Assembly (NCBI RefSeq): GCF_007827815.1
Contig: NZ_VITH01000010.1
Location: forward strand, 62,001-126,000
Length of the DNA: 64,000 nt
Direction: 5' to 3'
Source: Azospirillum brasilense
Lineage (GTDB): Bacteria; Pseudomonadota; Alphaproteobacteria; Azospirillales; Azospirillaceae
The notes under the pieces were generated by a model. That model saw only the letters and a program-made list of their open reading frames with translations. It ran no database searches and had not been told where the DNA came from. Shown here piece by piece: positions 15,644 to 24,600 of this stretch. Within the stretch, counting starts at the first letter, position 1. Each line of letters starts with the position of its first letter. Position numbers and translations under genes: made by a program.

Positions 15644-17847
15644 CACAGCAGCTCCCGCAGGTTGAGGGCGAGCAGAAGCCGCCCGTCGCCGAGCACCGCC
15701 GTGCCGGCGTAGCCGCGCAGCCGGGCGAGCAACCCGGTCATCGGCTTCAGAACCACCTCGGCGCGTTCGCGGAAGGCGTCCACGACCAGCGCCACCGGCT
15801 GCCCGCCGAGGTCCACCAGAAGCACCGCCTCACCGCGGCGCTCCCGCTCGTCCTCCGGCAGGTTGAGCAGGCGGCGCAGCCGCAGCAACGGAACCACCGC
15901 GTCCTGCACGACGACGCTCTCCGCGTGCTTCATCCGGCGGATCGCGCCGTGGGGAACGCGCTGCATGCCGGTGACCAGCGTGACCGGAAAGCCGTAGAGC
16001 GCGCCAGCCGTCTCCACCGTCACCAGCCGGGTGACCATCATCGTCAGCGGCAGGACGAGGCGGAAACGCGTCCCGACGCCGGGGGTCGAGGCGACCTCCA
16101 CCCGTCCGCCCGCCTGCTCCACCGCGCCGCGCACGGCGTCCATCCCCACCCCGCGGCCCGACAGGTCCGACACCGTGGCCGAGGTGCTGAGCCCCGGCAG
16201 GAAGATCAGGCGCAAAGCCTCGGATTCGGTCAGGGCCGCCGCCTGCTCCGCCGTCAGGGCGCCCGCCGCCACCGCCTTGCGGCGCACCGCCTCCGCGTCG
16301 ATGCCCGCCCCATCGTCGGAGACCTCCACCACCACACCGCCGCTGTCCTGGAAGGCCTGGACGCGAATCGCCGCCACCTCCGGCTTGCCGGCGGCGCGGC
16401 GGCGCTCCGGCGGTTCGACGCCATGGTCCAGGGCGTTGCGGACGAGGTGCAGCAGCGGTTCGCCCAGGATGTCGAGGATGTCCTTGTCCGCCTCCGTCTC
16501 GCCGCCGGAAAGATGCAGCTCGACCGGCTTGCCGAGCCGCCGCGCGGTGTCGCGGACCAGCCGGGGCAGCGGATCGAAGACGCGCGACAGCGGCAGCAGG
16601 CGCAAGCGCAGCACCGCGTCCTGCAGGTCGCCGACGATGGAGTCGATGCGGCCGTGAGCCTCCTTGATGCCCTGGGCCAGCGCGTCGGCGCTGCGTCCCT
16701 CCTGCGCCTCGCGGGCGAGATAGGGCAGGCTTCCCTTGGCGACGACCAGTTCGGCGACCAGCGCCATCAGCCGGTCCATGCGCTCCGCGTCCACCCGCAA
16801 CCCCCGCCGCGCCGGGCCTGCCGGAATCGCGGGCGTCGCCGCCGCCGGGCCATCCGCCAGGGATTCAAGGCAGCGGATGAGCGCGGGCGTCGGGCCTTCT
16901 GCAGCGCGGTCCAGCGCCGCTCCCTCGGTGTTCCGCCCCTCGGCGGCCAGGATGTTGCGCGCCGCCCGCAGCACCGCCGCCCGGCGGGACGCGGTCTCCT
17001 CGTCGCTGCCGGGCAGGCCGAGGATGCGCGCCTGTTCCCGCAGCAGGGCCGTCGCGAGGCTGGCTGGCGCGAGGCTGGCTGGCGCGGCGGGGGGCGCGGT
17101 CTCGGCAGTCGGGGAAGGAATGGCGACGGTGGCGAGCGCCACCTGATCGGGAACGCCACGGAACAGACGCGTCAGCTCGTCCTTCGGCGCGCCGCTGAGC
17201 GCGCGGAAACGCAGGGCGCAGCGGTAGGGATCGAGGTCGGTCAGCGGCGGCCAAGCCCCGGCGGACTCAATGCGCAGCAGCAGCAGATCGGGGATGCGGC
17301 GGCACAGGTCGAGCGGATCGTCCCCGGCGAAGAAGCAGTCCTCCGCCGGGTCGTAGGCGATGGCGGTGACGGTGCGCCCGGCGGCCTTGGCCCGGTCGGC
17401 CTCCGGCAGCTCGTCCACCCAGGCGAAGCCGGCGGGCGTGCCGCCGTCCGCGGCCTCCGCCGGCCCGCCGAGGGCGGCGCGCAGCCCAACCTCCTGCGCC
17501 CGCGCGCGCGCGTCGGCATCGTCGGGAAGCGATTGGCTGAGTTCCAGGCCGTCGACCCACGCGGCGCTGGTGTCGAGCAACTCAAGAAGCCGGTCGGCCA
17601 GATCGCCGGTCATGGCGGCGCGCCCGTCGCGCACGGCCATCAGCGCGTCCTCGCCGGCATGGACCATGCGGGTGAAGGGCGCCATGTCGAACAGGCCGGT
17701 CGCGCCCTTCAGCGTGTGCAGCGCGCGGAACAGGTCGTTGACCGCGGCCTTGTCGGCCGGGTCGCGCTCCAGCCGCAGCAGCGCGGCGCCCGCCGCCTCC
17801 AGCAACTCGCGCGATTCGAGGACGAACTGCTCGAACAGCGCGCTCAT
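15643..17847 (-). CDS. cheA: Chemotaxis histidine kinase CheA
   Basis: 734 residues. Domains in order: Hpt with phospho-acceptor His44 (FRALHTLKGATG); a middle region of about 200 residues that includes a P2-like part (DCFFAGDDPLDLCRRIPDL); a short linker with an APASL repeat; the dimerisation helices (RMDRLMALVAELVVAKGSL); the ATPase (HLVRNALDHGVEPPERR, DDGAGID, GRGVGMDAVR); and a C-terminal CheW-like domain. It autophosphorylates and passes phosphate to CheY and CheB, and belongs in the receptor array. Its start overlaps the cheY stop by 4 bp (ATGA), and its stop overlaps the STAS start. All kinase motifs are intact, so it should be active. The linker has a 15-bp tandem duplication at about 17046-17086. 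Confidence 0.93.
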   Translation of the reverse strand: MSALFEQFVLESRELLEAAGAALLRLERDPADKAAVNDLFRALHTLKGATGLFDMAPFTRMVHAGEDALMAVRDGRAAMTGDLADRLLELLDTSAAWVDGLELSQSLPDDADARARAQEVGLRAALGGPAEAADGGTPAGFAWVDELPEADRAKAAGRTVTAIAYDPAEDCFFAGDDPLDLCRRIPDLLLLRIESAGAWPPLTDLDPYRCALRFRALSGAPKDELTRLFRGVPDQVALATVAIPSPTAETAPPAAPASLAPASLATALLREQARILGLPGSDEETASRRAAVLRAARNILAAEGRNTEGAALDRAAEGPTPALIRCLESLADGPAAATPAIPAGPARRGLRVDAERMDRLMALVAELVVAKGSLPYLAREAQEGRSADALAQGIKEAHGRIDSIVGDLQDAVLRLRLLPLSRVFDPLPRLVRDTARRLGKPVELHLSGGETEADKDILDILGEPLLHLVRNALDHGVEPPERRRAAGKPEVAAIRVQAFQDSGGVVVEVSDDGAGIDAEAVRRKAVAAGALTAEQAAALTESEALRLIFLPGLSTSATVSDLSGRGVGMDAVRGAVEQAGGRVEVASTPGVGTRFRLVLPLTMMVTRLVTVETAGALYGFPVTLVTGMQRVPHGAIRRMKHAESVVVQDAVVPLLRLRRLLNLPEDERERRGEAVLLVDLGGQPVALVVDAFRERAEVVLKPMTGLLARLRGYAGTAVLGDGRLLLALNLRELL

Positions 17848-18257
17848 GACCGTGCCTCCCGGCCGGTCAGCAGGCGGGCGGCGGCGGTGAGGTCGGCGGG
17901 GCGCACCGGCTTCACAAAGTACCAGTTGGCCCCGGCGAGCAGCGCCTTCTCGCGGTCGCTGTCCTTGGATTCGGTGCTGATCATGATCGCCGGCACGTCG
18001 CGCAGGGTGTGCTCCTGCCGCAGGCGGCGCAGCATGGTGTAGCCGTCCATCTTCTGCATGTTGATGTCCACGATCAGTAGGTCCGGCGTGGAGGACAGCG
18101 CGTGCTCCAGCCCGTCGATCCCGTTCACCGCCTCGTCGACCCGAAAGCCGTCAGACTCCAGAACCTGCCGGGTGTAGGCCCGCACGGTCACGGCGTCGTC
18201 GACCACGAGGACGCGGGGTTGTGGGGCGCGGGGCTGGGGATTGGGTCGGTCGGTCAC
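17844..18257 (-). CDS. cheY: CheY response regulator
   Basis: 137 residues, a single receiver. Key residues are Asp20-Asp21 in VLVVDDAVTVR, phospho-acceptor Asp64 in LLIVDINMQKMDG, the Thr position in MISTES, and Lys in WYFVKPVRP. The first 15 residues are an extra Pro/Gln/Arg tail with a five-residue repeat (PQPRA then PQPR). Placed directly before cheA with an ATGA overlap, it is the likely output regulator of this pathway. The target could be the flagellar motor or, for an alternative-function chemotaxis system, something else. Confidence 0.9.
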   Translation of the reverse strand: MTDRPNPQPRAPQPRVLVVDDAVTVRAYTRQVLESDGFRVDEAVNGIDGLEHALSSTPDLLIVDINMQKMDGYTMLRRLRQEHTLRDVPAIMISTESKDSDREKALLAGANWYFVKPVRPADLTAAARLLTGREARS

Positions 18258-18269
18258 CGCACGGCCTCC

Positions 18270-19160
18270 TTAACTCTGGGGCTTCTGATAGAGGATGGCG
18301 TCGGGGAACCGGCGCGGCACGAACAGGGAGGACATCCGGCTCATGCTTTCCGAATGGCCGAGGCAGATGAACCCGTTGGGCGACAGCGCGTCGTAGAACA
18401 TCGACGCCGCCTCGCGCCGCCCCAGATCGTCGAAATAGATCAGCAGATTGCGGCAGAAGATGACGTCCATGCCACGGAAATCCGCCATTTGCCGCGGATC
18501 GGCGATGTTCACCAGCGAGAAGTCGATGGAGTCCCGCAACTCCTCCATGATCTGCCAGCTCTGGTCGTCGAGACGGGTGAAGTATTTGGCGACGAGGTCG
18601 CGCGGCAACGCCTGGAGCGACCGCTCCTCGTAGATTCCCTCCTGCGCGCGGGCCAGCACCTGGCTGTCGATGTCGGAGGCGTAAAGCTCGATCTCGAAAT
18701 CGTCCACCCGGCTCCACCGCTCCAGCAGTGTGATGGCGATGGAATAAGGCTCCTCGCCGGTGGCGCAGCCGGCCGACCAGATGCGCACCCGGCTGCCCAG
18801 CGGGCGCCCGCGCACAACCTCGTCCAGCGCGGCGTTCACCAGGCAATCGAGCTGGTACAGTTCGCGAAAGAAATAGGTCTCGTTCACCGTCATCCGGTTG
18901 ACGAGAAGCTGCAGTTCCTCGCCCGACGCCTGGAAGCGCAGCAGGTTCAGATACTGGCGGAAATGCTCGGCGCCGACCGCCGCCATCCGCTCCGACACGC
19001 GGCGGTCGACGAAGTAGCGCTTGGCCTCGGTGAAGGACAGGCCGGTGCGTTCCCGCAAGAACCGGCAGAAGACGTCGTAATCCGCAGCGCTCAAGCCGGC
19101 GGTGTCCCCCTTGTCCGAAGGCCCCTTGTTCGAAGGCCCTTTGTCCGAAGGCAGGCTCAT
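18270..19160 (-). CDS. cheR: CheR chemoreceptor methyltransferase
   Basis: 296 residues. CheR methylates receptor glutamates using S-adenosylmethionine. The N-terminal helical domain covers LSAADYDVFCRFLRERTGL. The SAM-binding part has IWSAGCATGEEPYSIA, and VIFCRNLLIYFD is the conserved catalytic-domain motif. Before the fold starts there is an 18-residue tail with three copies of a PSDKG/PSNKG unit. The start directly abuts the HEAT-gene stop (TGAATG), so the two are coupled. There is no TPR or pentapeptide-tether domain. Confidence 0.93.
   Translation of the reverse strand: MSLPSDKGPSNKGPSDKGDTAGLSAADYDVFCRFLRERTGLSFTEAKRYFVDRRVSERMAAVGAEHFRQYLNLLRFQASGEELQLLVNRMTVNETYFFRELYQLDCLVNAALDEVVRGRPLGSRVRIWSAGCATGEEPYSIAITLLERWSRVDDFEIELYASDIDSQVLARAQEGIYEERSLQALPRDLVAKYFTRLDDQSWQIMEELRDSIDFSLVNIADPRQMADFRGMDVIFCRNLLIYFDDLGRREAASMFYDALSPNGFICLGHSESMSRMSSLFVPRRFPDAILYQKPQS
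19109..19153. repeat. 15-bp tandem repeat at the cheR start
   Basis: Three copies with a 15-bp period (ttgtccgaag/ttgttcgaag/ttgtccgaag at 19111, 19126 and 19141) encode the PSDKG/PSNKG/PSDKG tail of CheR. The period keeps the reading frame. Confidence 0.8.
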
Positions 19161-19778
19161 TCAGGCTCCGGAAAACAGGCGGCGGGCCGCGTCGACGGAA
19201 AAGGCGACGAAGGGATCGTCCGGAAAGCGCCCGGACAACCGCTCGACGACCGGCAGGGCCGCGGGATCGCCGCTCTCCATCAACGCCTCCACCGCGGACA
19301 GGCAGACATTCACATGCGGATCACGGTCGATCACCCCGGCCAGCCGGTCCAGCCGGTCCGGATGGGGCAGCTTGCCCACGAGCTGGGCCGCGAAGATGCG
19401 CAGGTCCGAATCCGCGGCGGTCAGCAGCGGGGCGACCTCCGGCATCACCACGGCGGCGGGCATCTGCTGGAGGCTCTCGATCACGCCGTTGCGCAGCCCG
19501 ACGTCCTCGCTCGCCAGATGGGGAACCAGCGCCGCCGCGGCCGCCGCGGAGCCAATGCGGACCAGCGCGGTGAGGAGGGTTTCACGGACGCTCGCATCGG
19601 CCTCGCGCGCCAGCCGCGCGGACAGGGCGGGCACGGCGTCGGGACGCTCGCCGAGGACGTGGGCGGCCTGACGCCGCCGGGCCGGATCGGCATCCTCCAG
19701 CCACGCCAGCGGATCGCCACCTTCGGTGGCGCCCGCCGGCTTCGCTCCGTCGAACTTCCGGGCCTTCACCAGAGCCAT
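19161..19778 (-). CDS. HEAT-repeat protein in chemotaxis operon
   Basis: 205 residues. After a short N-terminal tail (MALVKARKFDGAKPAG) it is all alpha-helical with four to five HEAT repeats, for example ARRRQAAHVLGERPDAV, SVRETLLTALVRIGS, GLRNGVIESLQQMPA and NVCLSAVEALMESGD. HEAT repeats are protein-binding scaffolds, so it probably holds components of this signalling complex together. Its first residues (MALVK plus basic residues and an Asp) match those of the soluble chemoreceptor in the same operon (MALVKKKRID). The start is set by GGAGG upstream. It lies between cheB and cheR and is coupled to cheR. Confidence 0.8.
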   Translation of the reverse strand: MALVKARKFDGAKPAGATEGGDPLAWLEDADPARRRQAAHVLGERPDAVPALSARLAREADASVRETLLTALVRIGSAAAAAALVPHLASEDVGLRNGVIESLQQMPAAVVMPEVAPLLTAADSDLRIFAAQLVGKLPHPDRLDRLAGVIDRDPHVNVCLSAVEALMESGDPAALPVVERLSGRFPDDPFVAFSVDAARRLFSGA

Positions 19779-19808
19779 GCCACCGCCTCCACACCTGTCG
19801 CGTTCATC

Positions 19809-19858
19809 CCATCACCCGCCAGCCATCACCCGCCAGCCATCACCCGCCAGCCATCACC
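19809..19858. repeat. 14-bp tandem repeat at the 3' end of cheB
   Basis: About three and a half copies of a 14-bp unit (ccatcacccgccag) run through the cheB stop codon and the cheB-HEAT gap. On the coding strand each unit carries TGATG. The copies after the first are untranslated, so copy number should change the spacer length, not the CheB sequence. Confidence 0.75.
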
Positions 19859-20952
19859 CAGCGCGTCACCTGCTGGGCCACCCGGTCGGACGGCAGCACC
19901 ATGTCGGCGCCGCCGCGGCGGATCAGCTCCTGCGGCATCCCGAACACGACGGCGCTGGCTTCCGCCTCCGCGATGGTCCGGCCGCCCTGGCGGCGCAGCT
20001 CCGCCATCGAAACCGCGCCATCGGACCCCATGCCCGTCAGGAGAACACCGATCAGCCGCGACGGTGCCACGGCGCGCAGGGCGCTTTCGACCATACGATC
20101 GACGTTGGGATGCCAGCTCCGCCGCTCGTCCATCGGAACGGGTTGGGCGCAGAGCCGTCCGCCGCGCCGGACGATCTGGAGGTCGGCACCGCCGCGCGCG
20201 ATGCAGGCCATCCCCGGCTGGAGCGGCGTGGTCGTCGCCGCCTCCACCACCGTCACCGCGGAAATGGTGTCGAGACGACGGGCCAGCGGTCCGGTGAAGC
20301 TGGCGGGCATGTGCTGGACCACCACCACCGGCCAGGGGAAATCCGCCGGCAGAAGCGGCAGGATGTCCTCCAGCGTGCGCGGCCCGCCGGTGGACACGCC
20401 GACCAGCACCAACCCCTCGCCCGGCTTTTCGTCGCCGCCGTCGCTGTCCTCGTCGCCGTCGGCCGCGGTCCGCGGCTTGGACAGGGGAGCGTCGGCCAGG
20501 AAATCCTCGCCGACGATGCGCTCGCGCGCCCGGCGCAGCCGTTCCCGCAGCCCCAGCACCCGACGCGGGCGCGACCCGGCGGCGGCGCGCACGGTGGCGA
20601 CCAGCTCCTCGGCGATGCCGGCGATGGCCCCGACTCCCGTCGGCTTGCGCACCGCCTCGACCGCCCCCAGGCGCAGCGCCTCCAGGGTCACCTCCGCCCC
20701 ATCCGCGGTCAGCGCCGACACCATCACCACCGGCTTGGGATGCTCGATCATGATGCGCTTCAGGCAAGCAAGGCCGTCCATGCCGGGCATCGTGACGTCC
20801 AGGGTCACCACATCCGGATCGAAGGCGGGCAGCCGTTCCAGCGCCTCCGCCCCGTCGGCGGCGGTCTCCACCGCGAAGCCGGCGGACGAGAGGATGTCGC
20901 CGATGCGCCGCCGCATCAGCGCCGAATCATCGACGACCAGGACCTTCACCAT
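19840..20952 (-). CDS. cheB: CheB receptor methylesterase / response regulator
   Basis: 370 residues. The N-terminal receiver has VLVVDDSALMR and the phospho-acceptor Asp52 in VVTLDVTMPGMDG. A linker of about 60 residues is rich in Asp/Glu/Gly (DGDEDSDGGDEKPGEG). The C-terminal esterase has the catalytic Ser in GVSTGGP, His in VQHMPASF and Asp in GMGSDGAVSM. Phosphorylated by CheA, it removes methyl groups (and deamidates) receptors. It ends with VMAGG, whose codons form the first unit of a 14-bp tandem repeat. It is co-transcribed with the triple-CheW gene 18 bp upstream. Confidence 0.93.
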   Translation of the reverse strand: MVKVLVVDDSALMRRRIGDILSSAGFAVETAADGAEALERLPAFDPDVVTLDVTMPGMDGLACLKRIMIEHPKPVVMVSALTADGAEVTLEALRLGAVEAVRKPTGVGAIAGIAEELVATVRAAAGSRPRRVLGLRERLRRARERIVGEDFLADAPLSKPRTAADGDEDSDGGDEKPGEGLVLVGVSTGGPRTLEDILPLLPADFPWPVVVVQHMPASFTGPLARRLDTISAVTVVEAATTTPLQPGMACIARGGADLQIVRRGGRLCAQPVPMDERRSWHPNVDRMVESALRAVAPSRLIGVLLTGMGSDGAVSMAELRRQGGRTIAEAEASAVVFGMPQELIRRGGADMVLPSDRVAQQVTRWVMAGG

Positions 20953-20970
20953 GACAGAACCACCTTCCGA

Positions 20971-22515
20971 TCAGACGGTGGCCAGGAGGTCGGCGAGCTG
21001 GTCCATGTCCAGCAATTCCGCCGGGTCCATCAGCAGGATCATCCGCCGTTCCCCGGCGCTCTCCAGCGCGCCGATGCGGCGGATCAGCCGGTGCTGCGCC
21101 TGCGACACGACCGGGGCCGGACCGATGGCGCTGTCCGGAAGCCGGACGATCCCGGCCATGCCGTCCACGAGCAGTCCGGCGCGGGCCGTCCCGGCGGCGA
21201 TCACGACCACGCGGCCCCGCTGCTCAGCGCTCCCATGCCCGTCGGGCAGGCGCAACAGGCGGCGCAGCGCGACCAGCGGCAGAACGGCGCCGCGCAGGGT
21301 CGTCACGCCGCTGACGAAGTCCGGCGCGTTGGGCAGTGGGGTCACCGCGTCGGGCTGGCGCAGCACCTCCTGCACCGCCGCGACCGGAAGGCCGTAGTCC
21401 GCCCCGGCCAGCCGGAACACCACGAAGGCCTCCGCCCGCTCCGCCTCCGCGTCCATCGCCACAGCCACCTCCCCTTCGCGCCGCTGGGCAAGACCGCCCA
21501 AGCCGGCGCCATCGCCCGCTCCATGGCGGAACAGCCGTTCCGCCGACAGGACCGGGACCAGCCGCGCGCCGCCGTCCAGCCGCGCGATGCCATCCATGTC
21601 CTCGAACTCCGCCTCCCGCGCCATCAGCGGCGGCACCGCATCGATGCGTCCGCGGGGAACCCGCAGGATCTCCCGCACATCCTCCACCGCCACGCCGACC
21701 AGCCCTTCCGCCGTGCGCAGAACGGCCACCTTGCCGCGGCCCGCCCCCTTCTGGGCGTCGAGCCCGAACAGCTCCCGCAGCCCGACCAGGGGAAGCAGCG
21801 CGTCGCGCAGTGTCATCATGCCCAGAAGATGGGGACGGGCACGGGGGATGCGGGTCACCGTCTCCGGAACCGGAACGACCTCCCGCACCGCCGCCACCGG
21901 CAGCGCGAACTCCTGCTCCGCAACGGTGAGGACGACGAGTTGTTCCTCGTCCTGGCGCACCGTCCCGGCGCTCTTCGGCTGGGGCGCCGCGCTGAAATCG
22001 GCGATTCCCGCCGGCCCCCGGCCGAGGTCGGCGAACTGGCGCTCGATCAGCGGGCCGGGGTCGAGGATCAGCGCGCCGCTCCCCGCGGCCCCGTTTCCGG
22101 CCCGGATCGCGCCGGCCAGAAGATCGGCGTCGATGGAGGGATCGGGTGCCGCCCCGGAATCGGCGATGCGGTCCTCGTCCACGGCGGACAGGCCCGACAC
22201 GCGGTCCACCAGCAGGCCGACCGGCTGGCCGTTGTGACGGACGATCAGCAGCCGCGCCGCCTTCGTCTGCCCATCATCGGTTCCACCCTCCCCGGCCCCG
22301 GTTTGGCCCAGGACACGGCGCAGCCCGATGACCGGCAGGACGGCGCCGCGCCGTCGGGCGAGCCCCTCCAGGGCGGGTGGGCCCAGGGGAATCGACACCA
22401 GCGCCGGCGGGCGCAGGATCTCCAGCACGCCGTCGAGCGGCAGGGCCATCTCCACGCCGCCGACCGTGAAAAGCACGAAGGAACGCACGCCGTCGCGGCG
22501 GATGATCGCGGCCAT
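20971..22515 (-). CDS. cheW: Triple CheW-domain scaffold protein
   Basis: 514 residues, three times the length of an ordinary CheW. Each third has the CheW beta-barrel pattern. Domain 1 begins FVLFTVGGVEMALPLDGVLE, domain 2 LVVLTVAEQEFALPVAAVRE and domain 3 FVVFRLAGADYGLPVAAVQE. Each continues with a PxxxxGLxxxRGxxLPVxxLRxxL-type segment and an LLVD/VGVAVEDV-type strand. CheW links receptors to CheA; a covalent trimer could nucleate a receptor array or bridge several receptors or kinases. It is the only CheW in this operon apart from the CheA C-terminal domain. The start ATG at 22515 was chosen because the upstream in-frame extension overlaps the receptor gene. Confidence 0.88.
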   Translation of the reverse strand: MAAIIRRDGVRSFVLFTVGGVEMALPLDGVLEILRPPALVSIPLGPPALEGLARRRGAVLPVIGLRRVLGQTGAGEGGTDDGQTKAARLLIVRHNGQPVGLLVDRVSGLSAVDEDRIADSGAAPDPSIDADLLAGAIRAGNGAAGSGALILDPGPLIERQFADLGRGPAGIADFSAAPQPKSAGTVRQDEEQLVVLTVAEQEFALPVAAVREVVPVPETVTRIPRARPHLLGMMTLRDALLPLVGLRELFGLDAQKGAGRGKVAVLRTAEGLVGVAVEDVREILRVPRGRIDAVPPLMAREAEFEDMDGIARLDGGARLVPVLSAERLFRHGAGDGAGLGGLAQRREGEVAVAMDAEAERAEAFVVFRLAGADYGLPVAAVQEVLRQPDAVTPLPNAPDFVSGVTTLRGAVLPLVALRRLLRLPDGHGSAEQRGRVVVIAAGTARAGLLVDGMAGIVRLPDSAIGPAPVVSQAQHRLIRRIGALESAGERRMILLMDPAELLDMDQLADLLATV

Positions 22516-22537
22516 CGGTCGTCTCCCCGCCGGCCGG

Positions 22538-24511
22538 TCAGCCGGCCCCTTGCAGTTCTTCGGCCATGGCGGCGATCTCCTCGATGGCGGCGGCCAGTTC
22601 CTCGGCACCCTTGGCCTGCTCGCGCGCGGCCTTGGCCGCCTCGTTGGCCGAGCGGTTGGCCTGGTTGGCCGCCGTGGCGACCTGCTCGACGCCCTTCTGC
22701 GCCTCCGCCACGGCGCGCTGGACCTCGCCGGCGTTCTCGACGATCTCGCGGCTGCCGGATGTCACGGTGCGCAGGTCGGCGATGGCGGCGGCGAGGCTGC
22801 CGGCGAACTCCTGGTGACGCAGGGACTGGCGCGCCGTTTCGCTCCCGATGTCCTCGATGTCGCGGCGGACGCGCCCGATCTGGTCCTGGATGGCGTGGAC
22901 GATGTCTTTCACCCGCTCGACATTCTCCGAGCTGTCGCGGGCGAGGTTGCGGATGTCGTTGCTGACGACGGTGAAGCCGCGCCCGAACTCCCCGGCCCGC
23001 GCCGCCTCGATCGAGCCGCTGACCGCCAGCATGCCGGTCTGGATGGCGATGATGGAGATGGCGTCGACCACCTTGTCGATGCGCCGCCCGATCTGTTCCA
23101 TGGAGCCGATCCGCTCCACCGTGCGCAGGCTGGCGGCCACCGCCTCGCCCACCCCGGCGGTCAGCGCGCCCACCATGTCCTGCGTCTCGGACAGCAGCGC
23201 CTCCAGGCCGACGCAGCGCTGAAGAGCCTCCTCGGCGCGGCTGTGGCCGAGCCGGGCGCTGGCCTCGATCTCGGCGATGGCGCTGCTCGACTGGTGGGTC
23301 GCCGCCCCCTGGGCCTGGGCGCCGCGCGAAATCTGGGTGATCGCCGCCATGATCTGGGCGGCGGCGCGGTTGATCTCCTCGATGGCGGCGGAGAGCTGCT
23401 CGGCGGCCGACGCGAGGTCGCCGGCGGCGCGGTGGACGTCGGTGTTGCCGGTCAGCTCGTCGGCCAGATCGGACAGCTGGCCGGCGGCCTGCTCGCTCTG
23501 GGCCAGGGCCTTGGCCTGCTCGCCGACCGTCTTCAGCGCCTCCTCGCTGGCCGCAGCCTGCTCCTCCGCGGCGGAGGCGACGCTCTCGGCGCCCCGCTGC
23601 GCCTCCCGCCCGGCGGAATCGGCCTCCAGCGCGGCCTTGATGGTCTCCTGGGCGCCGCGGGCAATGTCGCCCATGCCGTCGCGCACCCGGTCGAGCTGGC
23701 CGGCGATCCGGCGCCCCCGGTCCACCTCGGCCTTGGACGCGTCGGCGCCGGCGACGATGCTCTCGGCGATGGCGCCGACCGCCTTCTGGATCTCCTCGAC
23801 CATGCGGTTGATCTCGTTGGCGGACCGTTCGGAGCGCTCGGCCAGGGCCTGCACCTCGTCGGCCACCACGGCGAAGCCGCGCCCGGCGTCACCCGCGCGG
23901 GCGGCCTCGATGGCAGCGTTCAGGGCCAGGAGGTTGGTCTGGTCGGCCATGACCGCCACCCCCTCGACGATGGTGCCGATCTCCGCCGCCTGCCGCTCCA
24001 GATCGCGGACCAGGGCGACGGCGGCCTCCTGGCGCGCGGCGGCGCGGACCAGCCCATCGACGGAGGTCAGGATCTGGCCGCTGACGTCCTTCATCAGCGC
24101 CTGCAGCGCCTCGATGCGCGACAGCGACGATTCGGCATTGCCGCGCGCCCGTCCGATCAGGCTGGCGCTGCGGTCGATCATCCGCTGCGACTGCTGGGTG
24201 GCGCTGGCCGCCTCCTCCGCACCGGCGGCGACCTGTTCCATCGCCTTGCGCAGCTCCTCGGCGGCGGCGGCGGCCTGGGTCACGCCGCTGGCCAGCTCAT
24301 TCGCGGCGGCGGCAATGCCCTCCGCCGCCTTGCGCCGCCGGTTGCCGGCGCGGGCGCGCCGCCGCACCTCCGCCGCGCGGCGGGTCGACAGGGCGTTGTC
24401 GGGCTGGTTGGGCAGAGCGGCGTCGTTGGGAAGCACCGTCGCGTCCTCGCCGCCATCCGCGTTGCGGGAGGCGCTCGCCGTGTCGATCCGCTTCTTCTTG
24501 ACCAAGGCCAT
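22538..24511 (-). CDS. Soluble chemoreceptor with two signalling tips
   Basis: 657 residues, with no membrane segment and no recognisable sensor domain. It is almost entirely coiled coil. The canonical receptor tip appears at about residues 188-220 (MADQTNLLALNAAIEAARAG, then FAVVADEV). A second, diverged tip appears exactly 300 residues later at 488-520 (IAIQTGMLAVSGSIEAARAG, then FTVVSNDI). The second keeps IEAARAGE and GRGF but has lost the consensus NLLALNA. The N-terminal 65 residues are basic and poorly structured (MALVKKKRID, then RRRARAGNRRRKAA). It presumably receives input from a partner such as the HEAT or CheC proteins and controls CheA through the triple-CheW protein. It lies 22 bp upstream of the cheW gene. 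Confidence 0.9.
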   Translation of the reverse strand: MALVKKKRIDTASASRNADGGEDATVLPNDAALPNQPDNALSTRRAAEVRRRARAGNRRRKAAEGIAAAANELASGVTQAAAAAEELRKAMEQVAAGAEEAASATQQSQRMIDRSASLIGRARGNAESSLSRIEALQALMKDVSGQILTSVDGLVRAAARQEAAVALVRDLERQAAEIGTIVEGVAVMADQTNLLALNAAIEAARAGDAGRGFAVVADEVQALAERSERSANEINRMVEEIQKAVGAIAESIVAGADASKAEVDRGRRIAGQLDRVRDGMGDIARGAQETIKAALEADSAGREAQRGAESVASAAEEQAAASEEALKTVGEQAKALAQSEQAAGQLSDLADELTGNTDVHRAAGDLASAAEQLSAAIEEINRAAAQIMAAITQISRGAQAQGAATHQSSSAIAEIEASARLGHSRAEEALQRCVGLEALLSETQDMVGALTAGVGEAVAASLRTVERIGSMEQIGRRIDKVVDAISIIAIQTGMLAVSGSIEAARAGEFGRGFTVVSNDIRNLARDSSENVERVKDIVHAIQDQIGRVRRDIEDIGSETARQSLRHQEFAGSLAAAIADLRTVTSGSREIVENAGEVQRAVAEAQKGVEQVATAANQANRSANEAAKAAREQAKGAEELAAAIEEIAAMAEELQGAG

Positions 24512-24600
24512 GATCCAAACCCCTTGCCCCGTGAGCCCGTGTTTCTCTGTCGGGGTCTCTTGTTGATTGGCGTGTGTCGATTGCCGCCGGGTGACGGCCC

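Noticed and set aside
19809..19858. The 14-bp repeat array as a CRISPR or as phase-variable switch of CheB
   Set aside because: Units are contiguous without spacers, and CheB stops at the end of the first unit, so extra copies cannot shift its frame.
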